The translations under genes were made by a program, and so were the position numbers. A stretch of DNA of 64,000 nucleotides, from positions 1 to 64,000 of the forward strand of contig CAVQXJ010000033.1 of the NCBI GenBank assembly GCA_963717745.1, read 5' to 3'. The stretch is from JACCXG01 sp963717745. GTDB taxonomy: Bacteria > Acidobacteriota > Vicinamibacteria > Vicinamibacterales > 2-12-FULL-66-21. The notes below the pieces were generated by a model. The model did not search any database. It was not told the DNA's origin and saw nothing but the letters and a program-made list of their open reading frames with translations. This document shows, in pieces, positions 1 through 9,099 of this stretch (position 1 is the first letter of the stretch; every line of letters begins with the position of its first letter).

Positions 1-63
1 GCGAGTTGGAACCAGCTGGACCGGTGGCTGCGGCAGGTTGAGGGACTTCGACGGGTGGCGTGA
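1..63 (+). CDS. 3' end of a gene entering from the left edge (partial, unrecognised)
   Basis: The frame is open from the first base to a TGA at 61-63, giving about 20 codons rich in Arg, Leu and Gln. No family can be named from so little. It may be the tail of a real gene or chance reading; codon composition is ordinary for the window. Confidence 0.2.
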   Translation, partial: ASWNQLDRWLRQVEGLRRVA

Positions 64-199
64 AGCCCCGTCGGGGGGTGAAACCCTCACGCGCGCGCGC
101 TGCAGGGCGGTCGGCTGCCGTCCGCGCAAGGCACGTGCCGGAAGGATCCCTCGCCGACGAACGCTTGCCGCCTGTGCCCGAAACCCGTAGAGTGAGCAC

Positions 200-430
200 A
201 TGAGCCCTCTCCGAGCGCGCGTCGAAAACGGGCGGCTCGTCCTGGACGAGCCGACAACGCTGCCCGAGGGGACGGTGATCGAACTCGTTGCCGACGATGA
301 AGGTGACAATCTTGCGGACGACGAGCGCCGCATTTTGCACCCGTCGCTCTCCTCATCCTGGTTATCCGCTGAAGCCGGTCGGCTACGGCCAGCTTCGGAG
401 ATTCTCGACGAGCTCCGTCAGCGGCGGTGA
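200..430 (+). CDS. Antitoxin of a ParE/RelE-type toxin-antitoxin pair
   Basis: A 76-residue acidic protein. The N-terminal half (residues 3-32) has the beta-rich pattern RARVENGRLVLDEP..LPEGTVIEL seen in small antitoxins that precede ParE/RelE toxins. The C-terminal half is helical and ends RPASEILDELRQRR, the likely toxin-binding tail. The gene overlaps the toxin start by four bases (GTGA), the usual translational coupling. Such antitoxins bind the toxin and usually repress their own operon; no operator was identified. The start ATG at 200 is the only reasonable one. Confidence 0.75.
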   Translation: MSPLRARVENGRLVLDEPTTLPEGTVIELVADDEGDNLADDERRILHPSLSSSWLSAEAGRLRPASEILDELRQRR

Positions 431-735
431 GCCGGCAGGTTCGCACTACGCCCGAGGCCGACGCGCAGATCGGCGCCATCGACGATTGGTGGCGCCGGAA
501 TCGGCTCGCAGCGCCTGACCTCTTCCTCGACGAATTGGCCGCTTCGTTCGATGTCATTGGCTACACGCCACAAATCGGACGTCGGTATCGGCAATCTCCC
601 GTCTCAGGAACTCGTCGCGTTCTGCTGAAAGGGTCTCGCTTTCACGTCTATTACGTGCCGCTTGACACCGAGGTCAGGGTGCTTGCGGTGTGGCAGGCAC
701 AGCGTGGTGTCGGGCCTCCTTTGCGAGTGGGATAG
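427..735 (+). CDS. ParE/RelE-family toxin
   Basis: A 102-residue basic protein starting with GTG inside the antitoxin stop codon. It shows the ParE/RelE layout: TPEADAQIGAIDDWW helix, a second helix with FLDELAASFDVI, then strands IGRRYRQ.....RRVLLKGSRFHVYYV and a closing VRVLAVWQAQRG. Conserved arginines in the strand region fit a ParE (gyrase inhibitor) or RelE (ribosome-dependent RNase) toxin; the sequence alone does not decide, though WWRRNR and the FHVYY strand favour ParE. With the upstream antitoxin it forms a complete, apparently intact type II module. Confidence 0.8.
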   Translation: MSRQVRTTPEADAQIGAIDDWWRRNRLAAPDLFLDELAASFDVIGYTPQIGRRYRQSPVSGTRRVLLKGSRFHVYYVPLDTEVRVLAVWQAQRGVGPPLRVG

Positions 736-844
736 GCCGAGGACGTCTACACGGCGGTGTTGGATGCCGATACCCGCTAACGTCCATGGGGTGCACCGGA
801 GGAGTGCTGCTCTCAGCCCTCTACGGTGGCTTTGACAAACCATT

Positions 845-870
845 GAAGGCCCAGAAACATCTGGGCCTTC
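845..870 (+). terminator. Stem-loop after the toxin gene
   Basis: An 11-bp perfect stem (845-855 with 860-870) around a 4-nt loop lies between the ends of the convergent toxin gene and the chelatase-like gene. The trailing T-run is short (CTTCTTC), so this may be a weak intrinsic terminator for the toxin operon; it could also serve the minus strand as a transcript end. Confidence 0.45.
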
Positions 871-890
871 TTCACAGATAGCCCCGACAG

Positions 891-1691
891 CTACCGCACC
901 AGCTGGGGCTGGTTTGCCGCGAGCGGAGCAGCCTCCGCCCGCGACACGATCCATGCAACAAGCCGATCATCCGGCATCAGGGCGCTCGTGGCCACTTCGT
1001 GAGCGAGCCCCCGCAGCTGTTCCTCGATCGCGGCTTCCGTTCCTCCATAGGACGTGAGCACCGGAACAACGAGGATCCGCCTCTCCTTCGCGATTTCGAC
1101 TGCGATCAGCCGCCGCAACCGTGCGACGTCTTCCGGTGAGTCTTCGGACCCCGCGGGCGGGAGGGTCGTCGTCAGGATCATGGCGAAGCGACGCGTGCGA
1201 TTCAGCTGCCGCGCAGCAGCCGGGAGGTCGGGAACCCACCGTTGGTCGTTGCCGGCCGTTGAGCGATGCGAGACGAGCACAACGACTTCCGCGGCCGAGT
1301 TCGTGCTGACGTCACGCGCGCGGTCGAGAACGATCTCGCCGGCGACGGGATCGCCATTCAGACCCGCCGTGATCCGCAGCGGCACCGAGGACTTGACTCT
1401 CCCACCGAAATCAGACGGCAGCGCGGCGATGAACAGCGGTACGGCCACGATCTCCGAGACGCCACGCTGGACGAGCCGATCAACCGCCGCCTGGATGTTC
1501 GGGTTCGTGGCTGACCAAAACGCCAGTTCCGTTGCCTTCTGCTTGTCAACGGCCGCGGCGAGTTGCGTCACGCGATTGCGCCACTCGGGTGTCCCTTCGT
1601 CGGCCAGGAGCAGGACGCCCTGCGCAGCGACCACCCGGCCGGGCAGCGTCAGCCCTAGAAGTACGACGCAGACTGCAATTCGAATACTCAT
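891..1691 (-). CDS. Exported CbiX/sirohydrochlorin-chelatase-like protein
   Basis: A protein of about 266 residues starting at the ATG at 1691, preceded by a good ribosome site (GGGGAGG). An N-terminal signal peptide (about residues 1-24, MSIRIAVCVVLLGLTLPGRV..AA) precedes two similar halves of the CbiX fold: VLLLADEGTPEW..RV plus EIVAVPLFIAALPSDFG in the first, and ILVVPVLTSYGGTEAAIEEQLRGL in the second. In cytoplasmic chelatases the first strand ends in a metal-binding GHGS-type His; here that place reads ADEGT, so the usual catalytic His is missing. With the signal peptide this argues against ordinary cobalt or iron chelation into sirohydrochlorin. It is the last gene of the ECF sigma operon direction, 76 bp after the secreted protein gene. 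Function unknown. Confidence 0.6.
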   Translation of the reverse strand: MSIRIAVCVVLLGLTLPGRVVAAQGVLLLADEGTPEWRNRVTQLAAAVDKQKATELAFWSATNPNIQAAVDRLVQRGVSEIVAVPLFIAALPSDFGGRVKSSVPLRITAGLNGDPVAGEIVLDRARDVSTNSAAEVVVLVSHRSTAGNDQRWVPDLPAAARQLNRTRRFAMILTTTLPPAGSEDSPEDVARLRRLIAVEIAKERRILVVPVLTSYGGTEAAIEEQLRGLAHEVATSALMPDDRLVAWIVSRAEAAPLAANQPQLVR

Positions 1692-1767
1692 CTCGAGACC
1701 TCCCCGTTGCGACTGTCCTACGCACTGCCGCAGCAAGTTTTCGTGACCGTGGAATTCGCTATTCTGG

Positions 1768-2643
1768 CTATCGCCGACGAGGCGCCGCCTTTTTCGAGAT
1801 GGCCGCGGGCAGCCGCTGCGCTTCTGCGGGGGTTAGAGAAATCTCCGGGTTGTCGAAGGTCGTTTGCAATGTGCGGTAACCCTCGGGTACTTGAAACAGA
1901 TGCGGCGGCGGGTCGGCACGACGGATGTTCGTGAGCTGATACTCGACAACGCCGGTGCGCGGATCAGAGTGACGACCGGAGATCAGGAGTTGAAGCTCGC
2001 TGGACTCCCAGCGTTCATCGATGATTCGAAACGGCCGGTCGTTCCCGACACGGCTGCCGCCCGGAATCGTCGTTGTAATACGTCGTCCAGTCGCTGCGAC
2101 TCCTGCGATCCGCTGGGTTCCGAGCGACTCCTCATAGATCGCATTGCTGTCGATGCCGTAGCGTTCGAACGAGTGGTCACCACGACCGAACGTGAGGAAA
2201 TACGGCCCGCCGAGCGACACGGCGAAACCGTCCCCGCCACCCACAGCCTGCGAAGACGACCACCGGCCCCCCAATGCCACTGTGCGTGCGACAGGATCCA
2301 ACGTGAAGACCCCACCCTTCGCCGGGTCAGGGTAGATTGTGATTCGCGTCTGGCCCTCGGCCGCGGGGTTCAACCCCTCCAGCCCCAGGATCGTCTGCTC
2401 GACACGCACACGACCGGTCCGGTCGCGGTAGTAGCGGGCTCTCCCGATGCGCTCGATGCGTGTGCCGTCTCCCAGCACTTGCCGCACCGTTGTGGTTGCG
2501 TCCGCGGAAAAGGGCGCATTCGCGACTGGAGGCCCGAGCGGCCCGCCCATGGGCTCCGGCGGCGCCTGAGCAAGTGCCACGGTTGGACTCGCCACGGACA
2601 GGCAGAGATACACGCCCGCCAGACTGAGGCTTTGTTTGACCAT
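1768..2643 (-). CDS. Secreted protein of ECF-sigma operon, unknown function
   Basis: About 291 residues with a clear signal peptide (MVKQSLSLAGVYLCLSVAS..ALAQA). The mature part is beta-rich (TTTVRQVLGDGTRIERIGRARYYRDRTGRVRVEQ) and ends in a short basic tail KKAAPRRR. It resembles the many acidobacterial exported proteins encoded beside sigma factors, but no catalytic motif is visible. The ATG at 2643 overlaps the end of the anti-sigma gene; a GTG one codon upstream is an alternative start. Coupling to the sigma/anti-sigma pair suggests it is either the envelope signal sensor or the main effector of the regulon (inference). Confidence 0.6.
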   Translation of the reverse strand: MVKQSLSLAGVYLCLSVASPTVALAQAPPEPMGGPLGPPVANAPFSADATTTVRQVLGDGTRIERIGRARYYRDRTGRVRVEQTILGLEGLNPAAEGQTRITIYPDPAKGGVFTLDPVARTVALGGRWSSSQAVGGGDGFAVSLGGPYFLTFGRGDHSFERYGIDSNAIYEESLGTQRIAGVAATGRRITTTIPGGSRVGNDRPFRIIDERWESSELQLLISGRHSDPRTGVVEYQLTNIRRADPPPHLFQVPEGYRTLQTTFDNPEISLTPAEAQRLPAAISKKAAPRRR

Positions 2644-3179
2644 CACCGCTCCGATTCTTTTCGTTTATGCGATCTCAAGGGGCGCACGAACCGGACGGCA
2701 CGCGCGAGCCCATCATCGCCCACCATCACCTCGGCAAGAACCAGCTTTGGCACCTGACCCGGCACCGTTTCAGGCCCCTCGATGCCGAAGGAGGTCATCG
2801 CCTCTGCAGGGACCTCGAGACGAACGAGACGGCCGCCGCTCATCGGAATCGTGCTGTAGGGCAACGGGAAAAACGCCGTGACCAACTCGCTCTCGGCCGC
2901 GGCGGACGGGCCATTGCCGGCTGATACTGCTGTGCCACGATCGAGCGTTGCGAGCTGCCAGATTGGCAGCGCGGCAACCACGATGAGTCCCGCCGCGAGC
3001 GCCGCCATCGTCCCCTGCGAGCGCCGCCGCGCGAAGCGCACCCGCCGCACTTCCTCGACCAGTCGCGTTCGCACCGCAGCCGACGTGCTGTGCGCCTCGT
3101 CGTCAGCCGCAAGAGTGCGCAACGCTGCCGTGAGCGGGTCTTTCGGGGCCACTTTATCCATGCCTGCGAGGGTACCCAT
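2643..3179 (-). CDS. Single-pass membrane anti-sigma-like protein
   Basis: A protein of about 178 residues with a cytoplasmic N-terminal helix region (residues 1-55, rich in Arg and Glu), one transmembrane segment (about 58-77, MAALAAGLIVVAALPIWQLA) and an outer domain of about 100 residues. It lies directly downstream of an ECF sigma gene and overlaps its end, the standard position of an anti-sigma factor. The zinc-binding HxxxCxxC motif of ZAS anti-sigmas is absent, so it would be an atypical type. The ATG at 3179 is chosen because a GGGGGG run stands 7-8 nt upstream; an ATG at 3161 is possible. Confidence 0.6.
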   Translation of the reverse strand: MGTLAGMDKVAPKDPLTAALRTLAADDEAHSTSAAVRTRLVEEVRRVRFARRRSQGTMAALAAGLIVVAALPIWQLATLDRGTAVSAGNGPSAAAESELVTAFFPLPYSTIPMSGGRLVRLEVPAEAMTSFGIEGPETVPGQVPKLVLAEVMVGDDGLARAVRFVRPLRSHKRKESER

Positions 3180-3717
3180 CTTGTTGCCCCCCATCCGCCA
3201 TCATCGTCGCGAGCAACGCACGCGCGCGGTGCAAGCGTGAGCGCACCGTGCCAATCGGCCGCTGAATCACCTCAGCCACCATCGCGTAGTCCATCTCCTG
3301 GAGCTCGCATAGCTCGATCACCTCGCGGTGCATCGGCGGCAAGGACGCCACCGCCGCTCGAATTCCGGCGATTGTTTCGGAGCGCGCGAAGACGTCATGG
3401 GGCGTGTCGTTCGGAGTTGGCACGTCCAATTCATCAACGTTCGTCGGTTCGAGAGGGACTCCCTGTTTGGCAAGCCGGCGGATGACGAGATGGCGCGCGA
3501 TTCCGAACAAGTAGGCCGCCACCGTCCCCTTCGACGGATCGAATCCGCGCGTCTTTAGCACGGCTAGAAACGTCTCCTGGACCACATCATCGGCTGCACC
3601 ATATCCGCACATCCGCCCCGCGTAGTGGTAGAGACGGCGCTGATAACGGTCAAAGAGCTCGGAGAACGCCGATTCATTTCCCTGGCAAGTGCTGCGGAGC
3701 AGTGCGGCGTCATCCAC
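3154..3717 (-). CDS. ECF-type RNA polymerase sigma factor
   Basis: 187 residues, the normal ECF size. Region 2 is visible at about 15-55 (SAFSELFDRYQRRLYHYAGRM and DDVVQETFLAVL) and region 4 at about 125-175 (LPPMHREVIELCELQEMDYAMVAEVI then GTVRSRLHRARALL, the helix-turn-helix for the -35 element). There is no region 1.1 or 3. The start is GTG at 3717. It heads an operon with the anti-sigma-like protein, a secreted protein and probably the chelatase-like protein, each overlapping or close. It should direct transcription of its own operon, though no promoter was recognised upstream. Confidence 0.9.
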   Translation of the reverse strand: MDDAALLRSTCQGNESAFSELFDRYQRRLYHYAGRMCGYGAADDVVQETFLAVLKTRGFDPSKGTVAAYLFGIARHLVIRRLAKQGVPLEPTNVDELDVPTPNDTPHDVFARSETIAGIRAAVASLPPMHREVIELCELQEMDYAMVAEVIQRPIGTVRSRLHRARALLATMMADGGQQDGYPRRHG

Positions 3718-4168
3718 CTCGCTAATGTATTGCTTGCCGGGGCCGGGAAAGTTCCATCGCGTATTCGAGGGCCGTTAGATAGCTCAAATCCAAGCAACAG
3801 AACAGCTGGGGACCTGTAGGCGACGAGAGGTGGGGGAAGCGGCGATGCAAATTCAAAAAATCTGACTGAGCGGCCAAGCTAGATCGATACCGAGAGTCGG
3901 GACCGCTTGCCACGTCGTCCCCGGAGGCGTATAACGTCTGAATGCAGCCTTCTGGTCGGCTGCGGCCCCGTTGCGTCGTGTCAAGCACGCGGGCTGAGTC
4001 CATAGCTCGGCGCTCCAAGGGCCCGAACTTGGACTCACACCACGACCACGCCCCACACGCCGCGGCGCCACGCCCCGGCGTGCCGGCGCCTTCCTGAATC
4101 ACCCCTCGCAGCCACTGCCAGGGCGTCTTCACGGACAACCCAAAGCAGCACCCACGCAAGGAGGGGCG
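3718..4168. other. Divergent intergenic region, 451 bp
   Basis: Lies between the starts of the ECF sigma gene (minus) and the wHTH gene (plus), so it must hold both promoters. I see no convincing -10/-35 pair, tRNA or repeat. The last bases hold a strong ribosome site (AAGGAGGGG) for the gene at 4169. Short open frames across it are out of step with any family and are not called. Confidence 0.4.
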
Positions 4169-5050
4169 ATGTCTGACGCTCGATGGGGTGATCCGCGCGA
4201 ATACGGCGAGCGGGATCGCGGCGACGAACGGCCGCGCGTGTACGACGAGCGCGACCGGGACGACCACGATCCGCGGGACGGCCTGATGCGCGACCTCGAC
4301 CTGCCGCGCGGCGAGGAGCGCGAGCTGGTCGTCGACCGTGACCGTGTCTACGAACTGAACGGCGAGGACAGCCGTACCTTGGCCGCCGTCGGCACCTTCC
4401 GTGTCGTGCCCGACCAGGACCTCGACATCGAGCACGACACCCTCGGCCATCTACGCGCCGAGGGGCTCGTTGAGGCCGTCGATCTCGGCGGCGACGAGCG
4501 CGGTCTCGTCCTCACGAAGCAGGGCCGTGACCTGCTCGATTCGCACACCCTGGAGCGCGACGACGAGGCTCCGCAGGCGTTCTACGCCGGCGTGAGCCGG
4601 TCCCGCGAAATCGACCACGACTCGAACCTGTATTCAACGTACCGGCAAGAGGAGGCCCGGCTCCGGGACGAGCACGGCGGCCTCGACATCCGGCGCGTCA
4701 TTCTCGAGCAGGACTTGAAGCGCGAGTATCAGGAATTTCTGCAGGACCACAACCGCAACCGGCCCGACAGCGATGGCCGCCCGGACCGCGACGACGAGGA
4801 GATCCGCGACTGGGCGCGCGAGCACGACCTGCCGTACTTCGACGGCCAGGTGCACTTCCCGGATTACCGCATCGAGTACGAGGTCGACGGGCGGGAACGC
4901 CACGAGGACGTCGAGCTGTTCACGGAGCACTACCGCGGCGCCCATGCGGCCAGCCACGCTCAGACAGGTTTCCGGATCTACGTCGTCGGCTCGCGCGGCG
5001 GCGGCGGACGTTCAGGGCCGCGTCCGCGCGGCATGGAGGAGTTCCTGTGA
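4169..5050 (+). CDS. Winged-helix, Asp/Arg-rich protein of mobilisable elements
   Basis: 293 residues with a strong ribosome site (AAGGAGG, 7 nt). The first 50 residues are a charged, low-complexity Asp/Arg/Glu stretch. Residues about 68-125 read as a winged helix (TLAAVGTFRVV..., LGHLRAEGLVEAVDLGGDERGLVLTKQGRDLL). The C-terminal part (PYFDGQVHFPDYRIEYEVDGRERHEDVELFT) resembles the nuclease-like tail found in replication-relaxation type proteins that accompany MobA/L relaxases. It overlaps the next, broken gene by four bases (GTGA), so both once formed an operon. A role in mobilisation or replication of an older element is inferred. Confidence 0.5.
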   Translation: MSDARWGDPREYGERDRGDERPRVYDERDRDDHDPRDGLMRDLDLPRGEERELVVDRDRVYELNGEDSRTLAAVGTFRVVPDQDLDIEHDTLGHLRAEGLVEAVDLGGDERGLVLTKQGRDLLDSHTLERDDEAPQAFYAGVSRSREIDHDSNLYSTYRQEEARLRDEHGGLDIRRVILEQDLKREYQEFLQDHNRNRPDSDGRPDRDDEEIRDWAREHDLPYFDGQVHFPDYRIEYEVDGRERHEDVELFTEHYRGAHAASHAQTGFRIYVVGSRGGGGRSGPRPRGMEEFL

Positions 5051-6175
5051 CGCACGAATACCCACGCCACCCGCTGTTCGACAGCGTCACCGAGGAACGT
5101 GTGACGCGCCCTCGCCGGCTTCGGATTCACGGAACGGCAGCGACAGTTCCTCGTGACCGTGATGATCCACGCCGGATGTTTCCTGGAGCGGCAGTACCTG
5201 CGCCTTCACCGGCACCGTGCGCGGCCAGAACAGTCGCGAGTTCATGGCCCGCCTCGTGGCGCGAGGCTTCGCCCGTGCCATCGAGCCGGGACCGGTTCGA
5301 CGGGGCCGGCTGTACCACGTCCACCACAAGCCGCTCTACGAGGCGATCTTCCAACCCGACGACCGGAATCGACGCCTGCACACCGTTGGCCGGATGGTCG
5401 AGCGCGTGATGATTCTGGATGCCGTGCTGGGCGACCGGGCTGCTGGTGGTTGAGCCCGGAAGGGGACAAGCGGCGGTTCTTCGACCGCGCGCAGGAGACC
5501 GGACTGCGGCCGGAGGATTACCCACACATCGCCTTCGGGTCTGGTCGCCAGCAGACGATCCGCTGCTTCCCCGACAAGCTGCCCATCGGCATCGAGAAGG
5601 ACGGACACCAGTCGATTCATCTTCCTCTACCTCGTGAACCGCCGTCTCCCGGTGGACTTCCGCCAGTTCCTGATCCGCCACGCTGAGCTGTTTCGCTTCC
5701 TGCGTACGTGGACGGTCCGGCTGCTCGTGCCACGGCGCTTCAGGAAGGCCGTCGCCCTGTACAAAGCGGCGCTTCGCGAAGAGCTGTGGACACCGCTGAA
5801 CCCCAGCGTCACCAAAGCGCTGGAGACGTACTTTCCCGAGCGGCAGGCACAGGGGGGACACCTCGGCGATCCAGACGATCGCGCCATCAGGGCCGAGTTC
5901 CGCAAGCAGGGGATGCCGAGGATCCAAGCCCTGTATCGCGCCTGGCGACGACAGGGAGACCGGGTTCTCTGGCACGCTCACTCGACCTGCTTGCGTGACG
6001 ATCGATCACACGGCTGTTCGGCGGTCGAGGTCGCAGCTGCTGAACCGCCAGTACCTGCAGCTCGCCGCCACGATGGACCATGACGCCTGGGCCAAGAGGG
6101 GGGCTAAGCGAAAATCGCGTCAGGTTGGCCCCCCCATTTCGACGGCCTCTCCGGATGCTCCCTCACTCCTGGTGG
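5047..6175 (+). pseudogene. Frameshifted gene of a mobilisable element (second gene of the 4169 operon)
   Basis: Coding sense continues for about 1.1 kb but jumps between all three frames. It starts MTHEYPRHPLFDSVTEERVTR, then FTERQRQFLVTVMIHAG (from about 5115), then NSREFMARLVARGFARAIE (about 5225-5450), then GDKRRFFDRAQETGL (5460-5600), VNRRLPVDFRQFLIRHAEL (5634-5970) and finally LLNRQYLQLAATMDHDAW (to about 6175). At least five indels are needed. The joined product would be about 370 residues with an N-terminal helix-turn-helix-like segment, and is unrecognised. Unlike the core genes, the density of shifts here suggests real decay. Confidence 0.5.
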
Positions 6176-6291
6176 CCCGATGACGGCGAACCCTGTGCAA
6201 GTGTCTCTATCGCAGCAGTTTGCCGCGAGCACGACATGGAGGCGGCGCTCTGTGCCGCCGTCACTGCCAGAGCCGCTGTCGCAGTCGCTGC

Positions 6292-6377
6292 ACCAACGAT
6301 GGCGTGAACGACCCCGGTGTTCTGCCCTGAGGGTGGCCCCAGCCTCTGGAGACGGGGTCGTTCACGCCATCGTTGGT
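6292..6377. repeat. 24-bp perfect inverted repeat with 38-nt spacer
   Basis: Arms at 6292-6315 and 6354-6377 are exact reverse complements (24 of 24). The arm begins ACCAACGATGGCGTGAACGA. No T-run follows on either strand, so it is not a plain terminator. It may be a palindromic mobile repeat or the end structure of a lost element. Confidence 0.7.
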
Positions 6378-6556
6378 CGTGCCAGCTGTCGCTGTCGCCG
6401 CGCACGTGTCGTGCAGGACGAACGCGCCCTTCGTGTGCACGTGATCATGCACGGATACGCCGGAACAATGCGGGGACGGATCGGAGAGAAATCGGTTCGT
6501 GCGCATCGCAGGGGGTCCCGGCCGGAACATCAGGTGTCGGATCGATTCGGGCATCG

Positions 6557-6768
6557 CACCATCGCGCGTGTGATGCTGGCGCCGTCCTCGGCGTCGTCAA
6601 TGCTCGTGTCGTGGGCGTGTTTCTTTCAGAGAACCAAGCGACAACCACACGCGCGCATGGTCACGACGCGCACTCCTTCTCGAGGATCCGCGCACACACG
6701 GCCGCACCACAAATGTGCGCCTGCACCATCGCGTGTTCGATGTCTGGTGCCGTGCTCGGCGTCGTCAA
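6557..6768. repeat. Imperfect direct repeat pair, about 45 bp
   Basis: Copies at 6557-6600 and 6724-6768 share CACCATCGCG at one end and CTCGGCGTCGTCAA at the other, with a few substitutions and one indel between. Spacing is 167 bp start to start. Possibly a relic of a duplication in decaying mobile DNA. Confidence 0.4.
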
Positions 6769-6839
6769 GACGCGGGCGACATTGTGCCTCCTCAGGCTAC
6801 ACCTCAGAAAGTCCAGGAATTCGGAGGGTGCGATCATCA

Positions 6840-8891
6840 TCATGCTCGTTTTACCCGTCGGCGCTCGCTCAGCGCACGCAGCGTTTCACGAAGTTGCGGC
6901 GTGTCGAGGGCCGCCGGATCGACCCACCACATACTGCCCGGGACGGCTTGCGTGCCCGGGATGATGCCGCGCTTGAGCAGCAGGCCGGCGTACGCGGGAC
7001 TGATCCCGAGGTGCGTGGCCGCGCCCTTCGCGGTCAGCCAGGCGGGCTGCGTGGGATCACAGGCCGGCAGATTCCAGCCGACTGCGCAGCTCGCGCACGC
7101 GCATCCGCGTCCAGTGATTGCCGGTGCCGGTGCGCCAGCCGAGGAGATTGAGTTGCATCGCGATCGCGTCATCGTTCCAGCGGCCGGCCATGCGCCGCAC
7201 CAGCGCGATCGCCTCGGCATCGGTACACCGTCTCGTGCGCCCGCTCCAGGGCCGGGCGACGCGCAGCTCGGTGTGACGGCCGCCGTGCCAGTGCAGCACG
7301 AGCACGATCTCGCGCGACGCATCGTCGATGTCGACGATGATTTCCTGGATCAGGATCCGGACAATGCGCTGCTTCAGGCGCATGTCGGTCGCGGCGTCGT
7401 TCCAGAGCGCCGGCAGATCCTGCGCGAGCGCCTGCAGCGCGCGGGCATCGACCTGCTGCGCGGGGACCGTGCGCGCATCGAAGGCCGCCAGCGCGCGCTT
7501 CCTGCTCGCGGACGCGTTCCAGCGCGCGCGTTCCAGCGCGCTTCGAGTGCCGCCGCCACGAAGCGCTGCTCGGGATCGACGTGCTCGTAGCGGCGGGCGG
7601 CGAGCTGCGCGTCATAGCGCGCCTGGTCGAGCTCGAGCTGCAGCGCCTGCCGCTGCTCCCGATGCGCGCTCGCCGGCCCGCTGCGCCGCGGCGATCGCCG
7701 CGTCGATCGCCTGCGGGGCGATCGCCTGCAGGATCTGCTGCGCTCACCGCGTCGTCGACGGCCTTGCCGGAGCAGGTCACGCAGGCCGCGCTGCCCGTTT
7801 GGTGATGGCGGCGCAGACAGCGAAAGTTCGGAGACGCGCTGTCACGGCCGCTGTAACTGATTTGGAGCGTGTGGCCGCAGCGGCGACACCGCAGGAGTCC
7901 GGCGAGGAGACTCCGACCGCCGCGCGCCGACTTGCGCGCACCCGGCTTCATGTAGGCGTTGGCTTCGATCATCGACAGATGACGGCAGATAGCTCGCCCA
8001 ATCAAGGTAACCCGGATGATGGTCCGGAATCACGACCTGCCATTGATCGACCGCCACCTCGTGCCCCGAGGTCCGGCGGATCCGGCCCGTCGACAATCGT
8101 CGTGCGGCTCTCGCTCTTGCCGTACACGTACGCGCCCGCGAGGAAGGGATTCGTGACGATGGCGTGCACGCGCGTGTAATTCGGGGGCGCCCATTCGGTG
8201 ACGCGTCCGTGCTTGCCGCCACGGGTCACGGGGACCGAGACGTGCTCGCGGCGGAGCCACAGCAGCACTTGTCGGGTGCTGCCGAGTTCGTCGAATTTCT
8301 GCAGCACGAGTCGAATCGCCTGCTGCACGCGCGCGTCCGGATCGAGCTCGATGGTCTCCGTCGGCCCGTACACCAGGCCCACGGGCAGGTGCATCCACAG
8401 CTCGCCACGCTGGGCCTTCGCGCGCTGGGCCTCGAGCGCGCGCTGCCGGAGCGTCGCCATCTCGAAGTCGCTCATGATCCCCTTGAGCCCCAGCAGCAAG
8501 CGATCGTTGACCAGCCGGGGGTCATAGATGCCATCGTGATCGATCAGCACGACCTTCGTGATCGCGCCGAGCTCCACGAGCTGCGACCAGTCCCGATCGT
8601 TGCGCGCGAGGCGCGACGCTTCGAGCGCCAGCACGGCGCCGGCCGCGCCCGAGCCGACGGTGGTCAGCAGCCGTTGAAAGCCTGGACGCTCGGCGAAGCC
8701 ACTGCCGGAGATGCCCAAGTCATCGTCGATCGTTTCCACGCGGCGGAAGCCCAATGTCGCGCGCGACATCCGCGAGCGCATACTGACGCCGCTGACTCTC
8801 CGATATGCCCGCGGACTTGGCCGGGCGTCGATTGGCGCACGTACACGAGGGCCGTCCGCTCGAGATGATCAGCGGTGATCTTCGCGCGCAT
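6840..8891 (-). pseudogene. Broken transposon-type serine recombinase
   Basis: Reading from 8891 the product starts MRAKITADHLERTALVYVRQSTPGQV (catalytic Ser in the YVRQS motif), typical of transposon recombinases of about 650-700 residues. It changes frame near 8790 into LGISGSGFAERPGF...LEASRLARNDRDWSQL (resolvase domain) and EWAPPNYTRVHAIVTNPFLAGAYVYGK (recombinase domain). It shifts again near 8010 to the zinc ribbon (LLAGLLRCRRCGHTLQISY...), and again at about 7770 and 7380 before the C-terminal helix-turn-helix (WLTAKGAATHLGISPAYAG) that ends at 6840. Four or more frameshifts make it non-functional as sequenced. Once it would have excised and inserted its own transposon by serine chemistry. 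Confidence 0.75.
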
Positions 8892-9099
8892 CGTCCCGCT
8901 CCTCATCGTCGTCGGCCTCGCCGCGCTGGCCAGCAGCAGATCGGCCAGCGCCTGCACCAGCGTCCTGCGCGGTCTTCGTCGGCAGCACGACGGCCGGCAG
9001 CTCGCGGTCGAAGGGCATCGGGCAGTTGTCTCGGCGGTCGATGTCGCATCAGGGTCCTCCTGCGGAAGATCGGTGATGCGATCGTGCGCCGAGCGGGTG

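Larger units (their letters stand above)
6176..6839. other. Non-coding stretch between two decayed genes
   Basis: No protein family could be read in any frame over about 660 bp. It contains the 24-bp inverted repeat at 6292-6377 and an imperfect direct repeat of about 45 bp (6557-6600 and 6724-6768). Open frames on the plus strand here are high-GC shadows. Confidence 0.4.

Noticed and set aside
1864..2757. 297-codon open frame on the plus strand
   Set aside because: It is antisense to the secreted protein and anti-sigma genes, has no ribosome site and no protein-like pattern.
4348..4957. Minus-strand open frames inside the wHTH gene
   Set aside because: Antisense shadows of a strongly biased Asp/Arg coding region with a clear ribosome site on the plus strand.
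6180..7151. 323-codon open frame on the plus strand
   Set aside because: High-GC shadow over decayed DNA and the broken recombinase; composition is Arg/Ser-rich without any motif.
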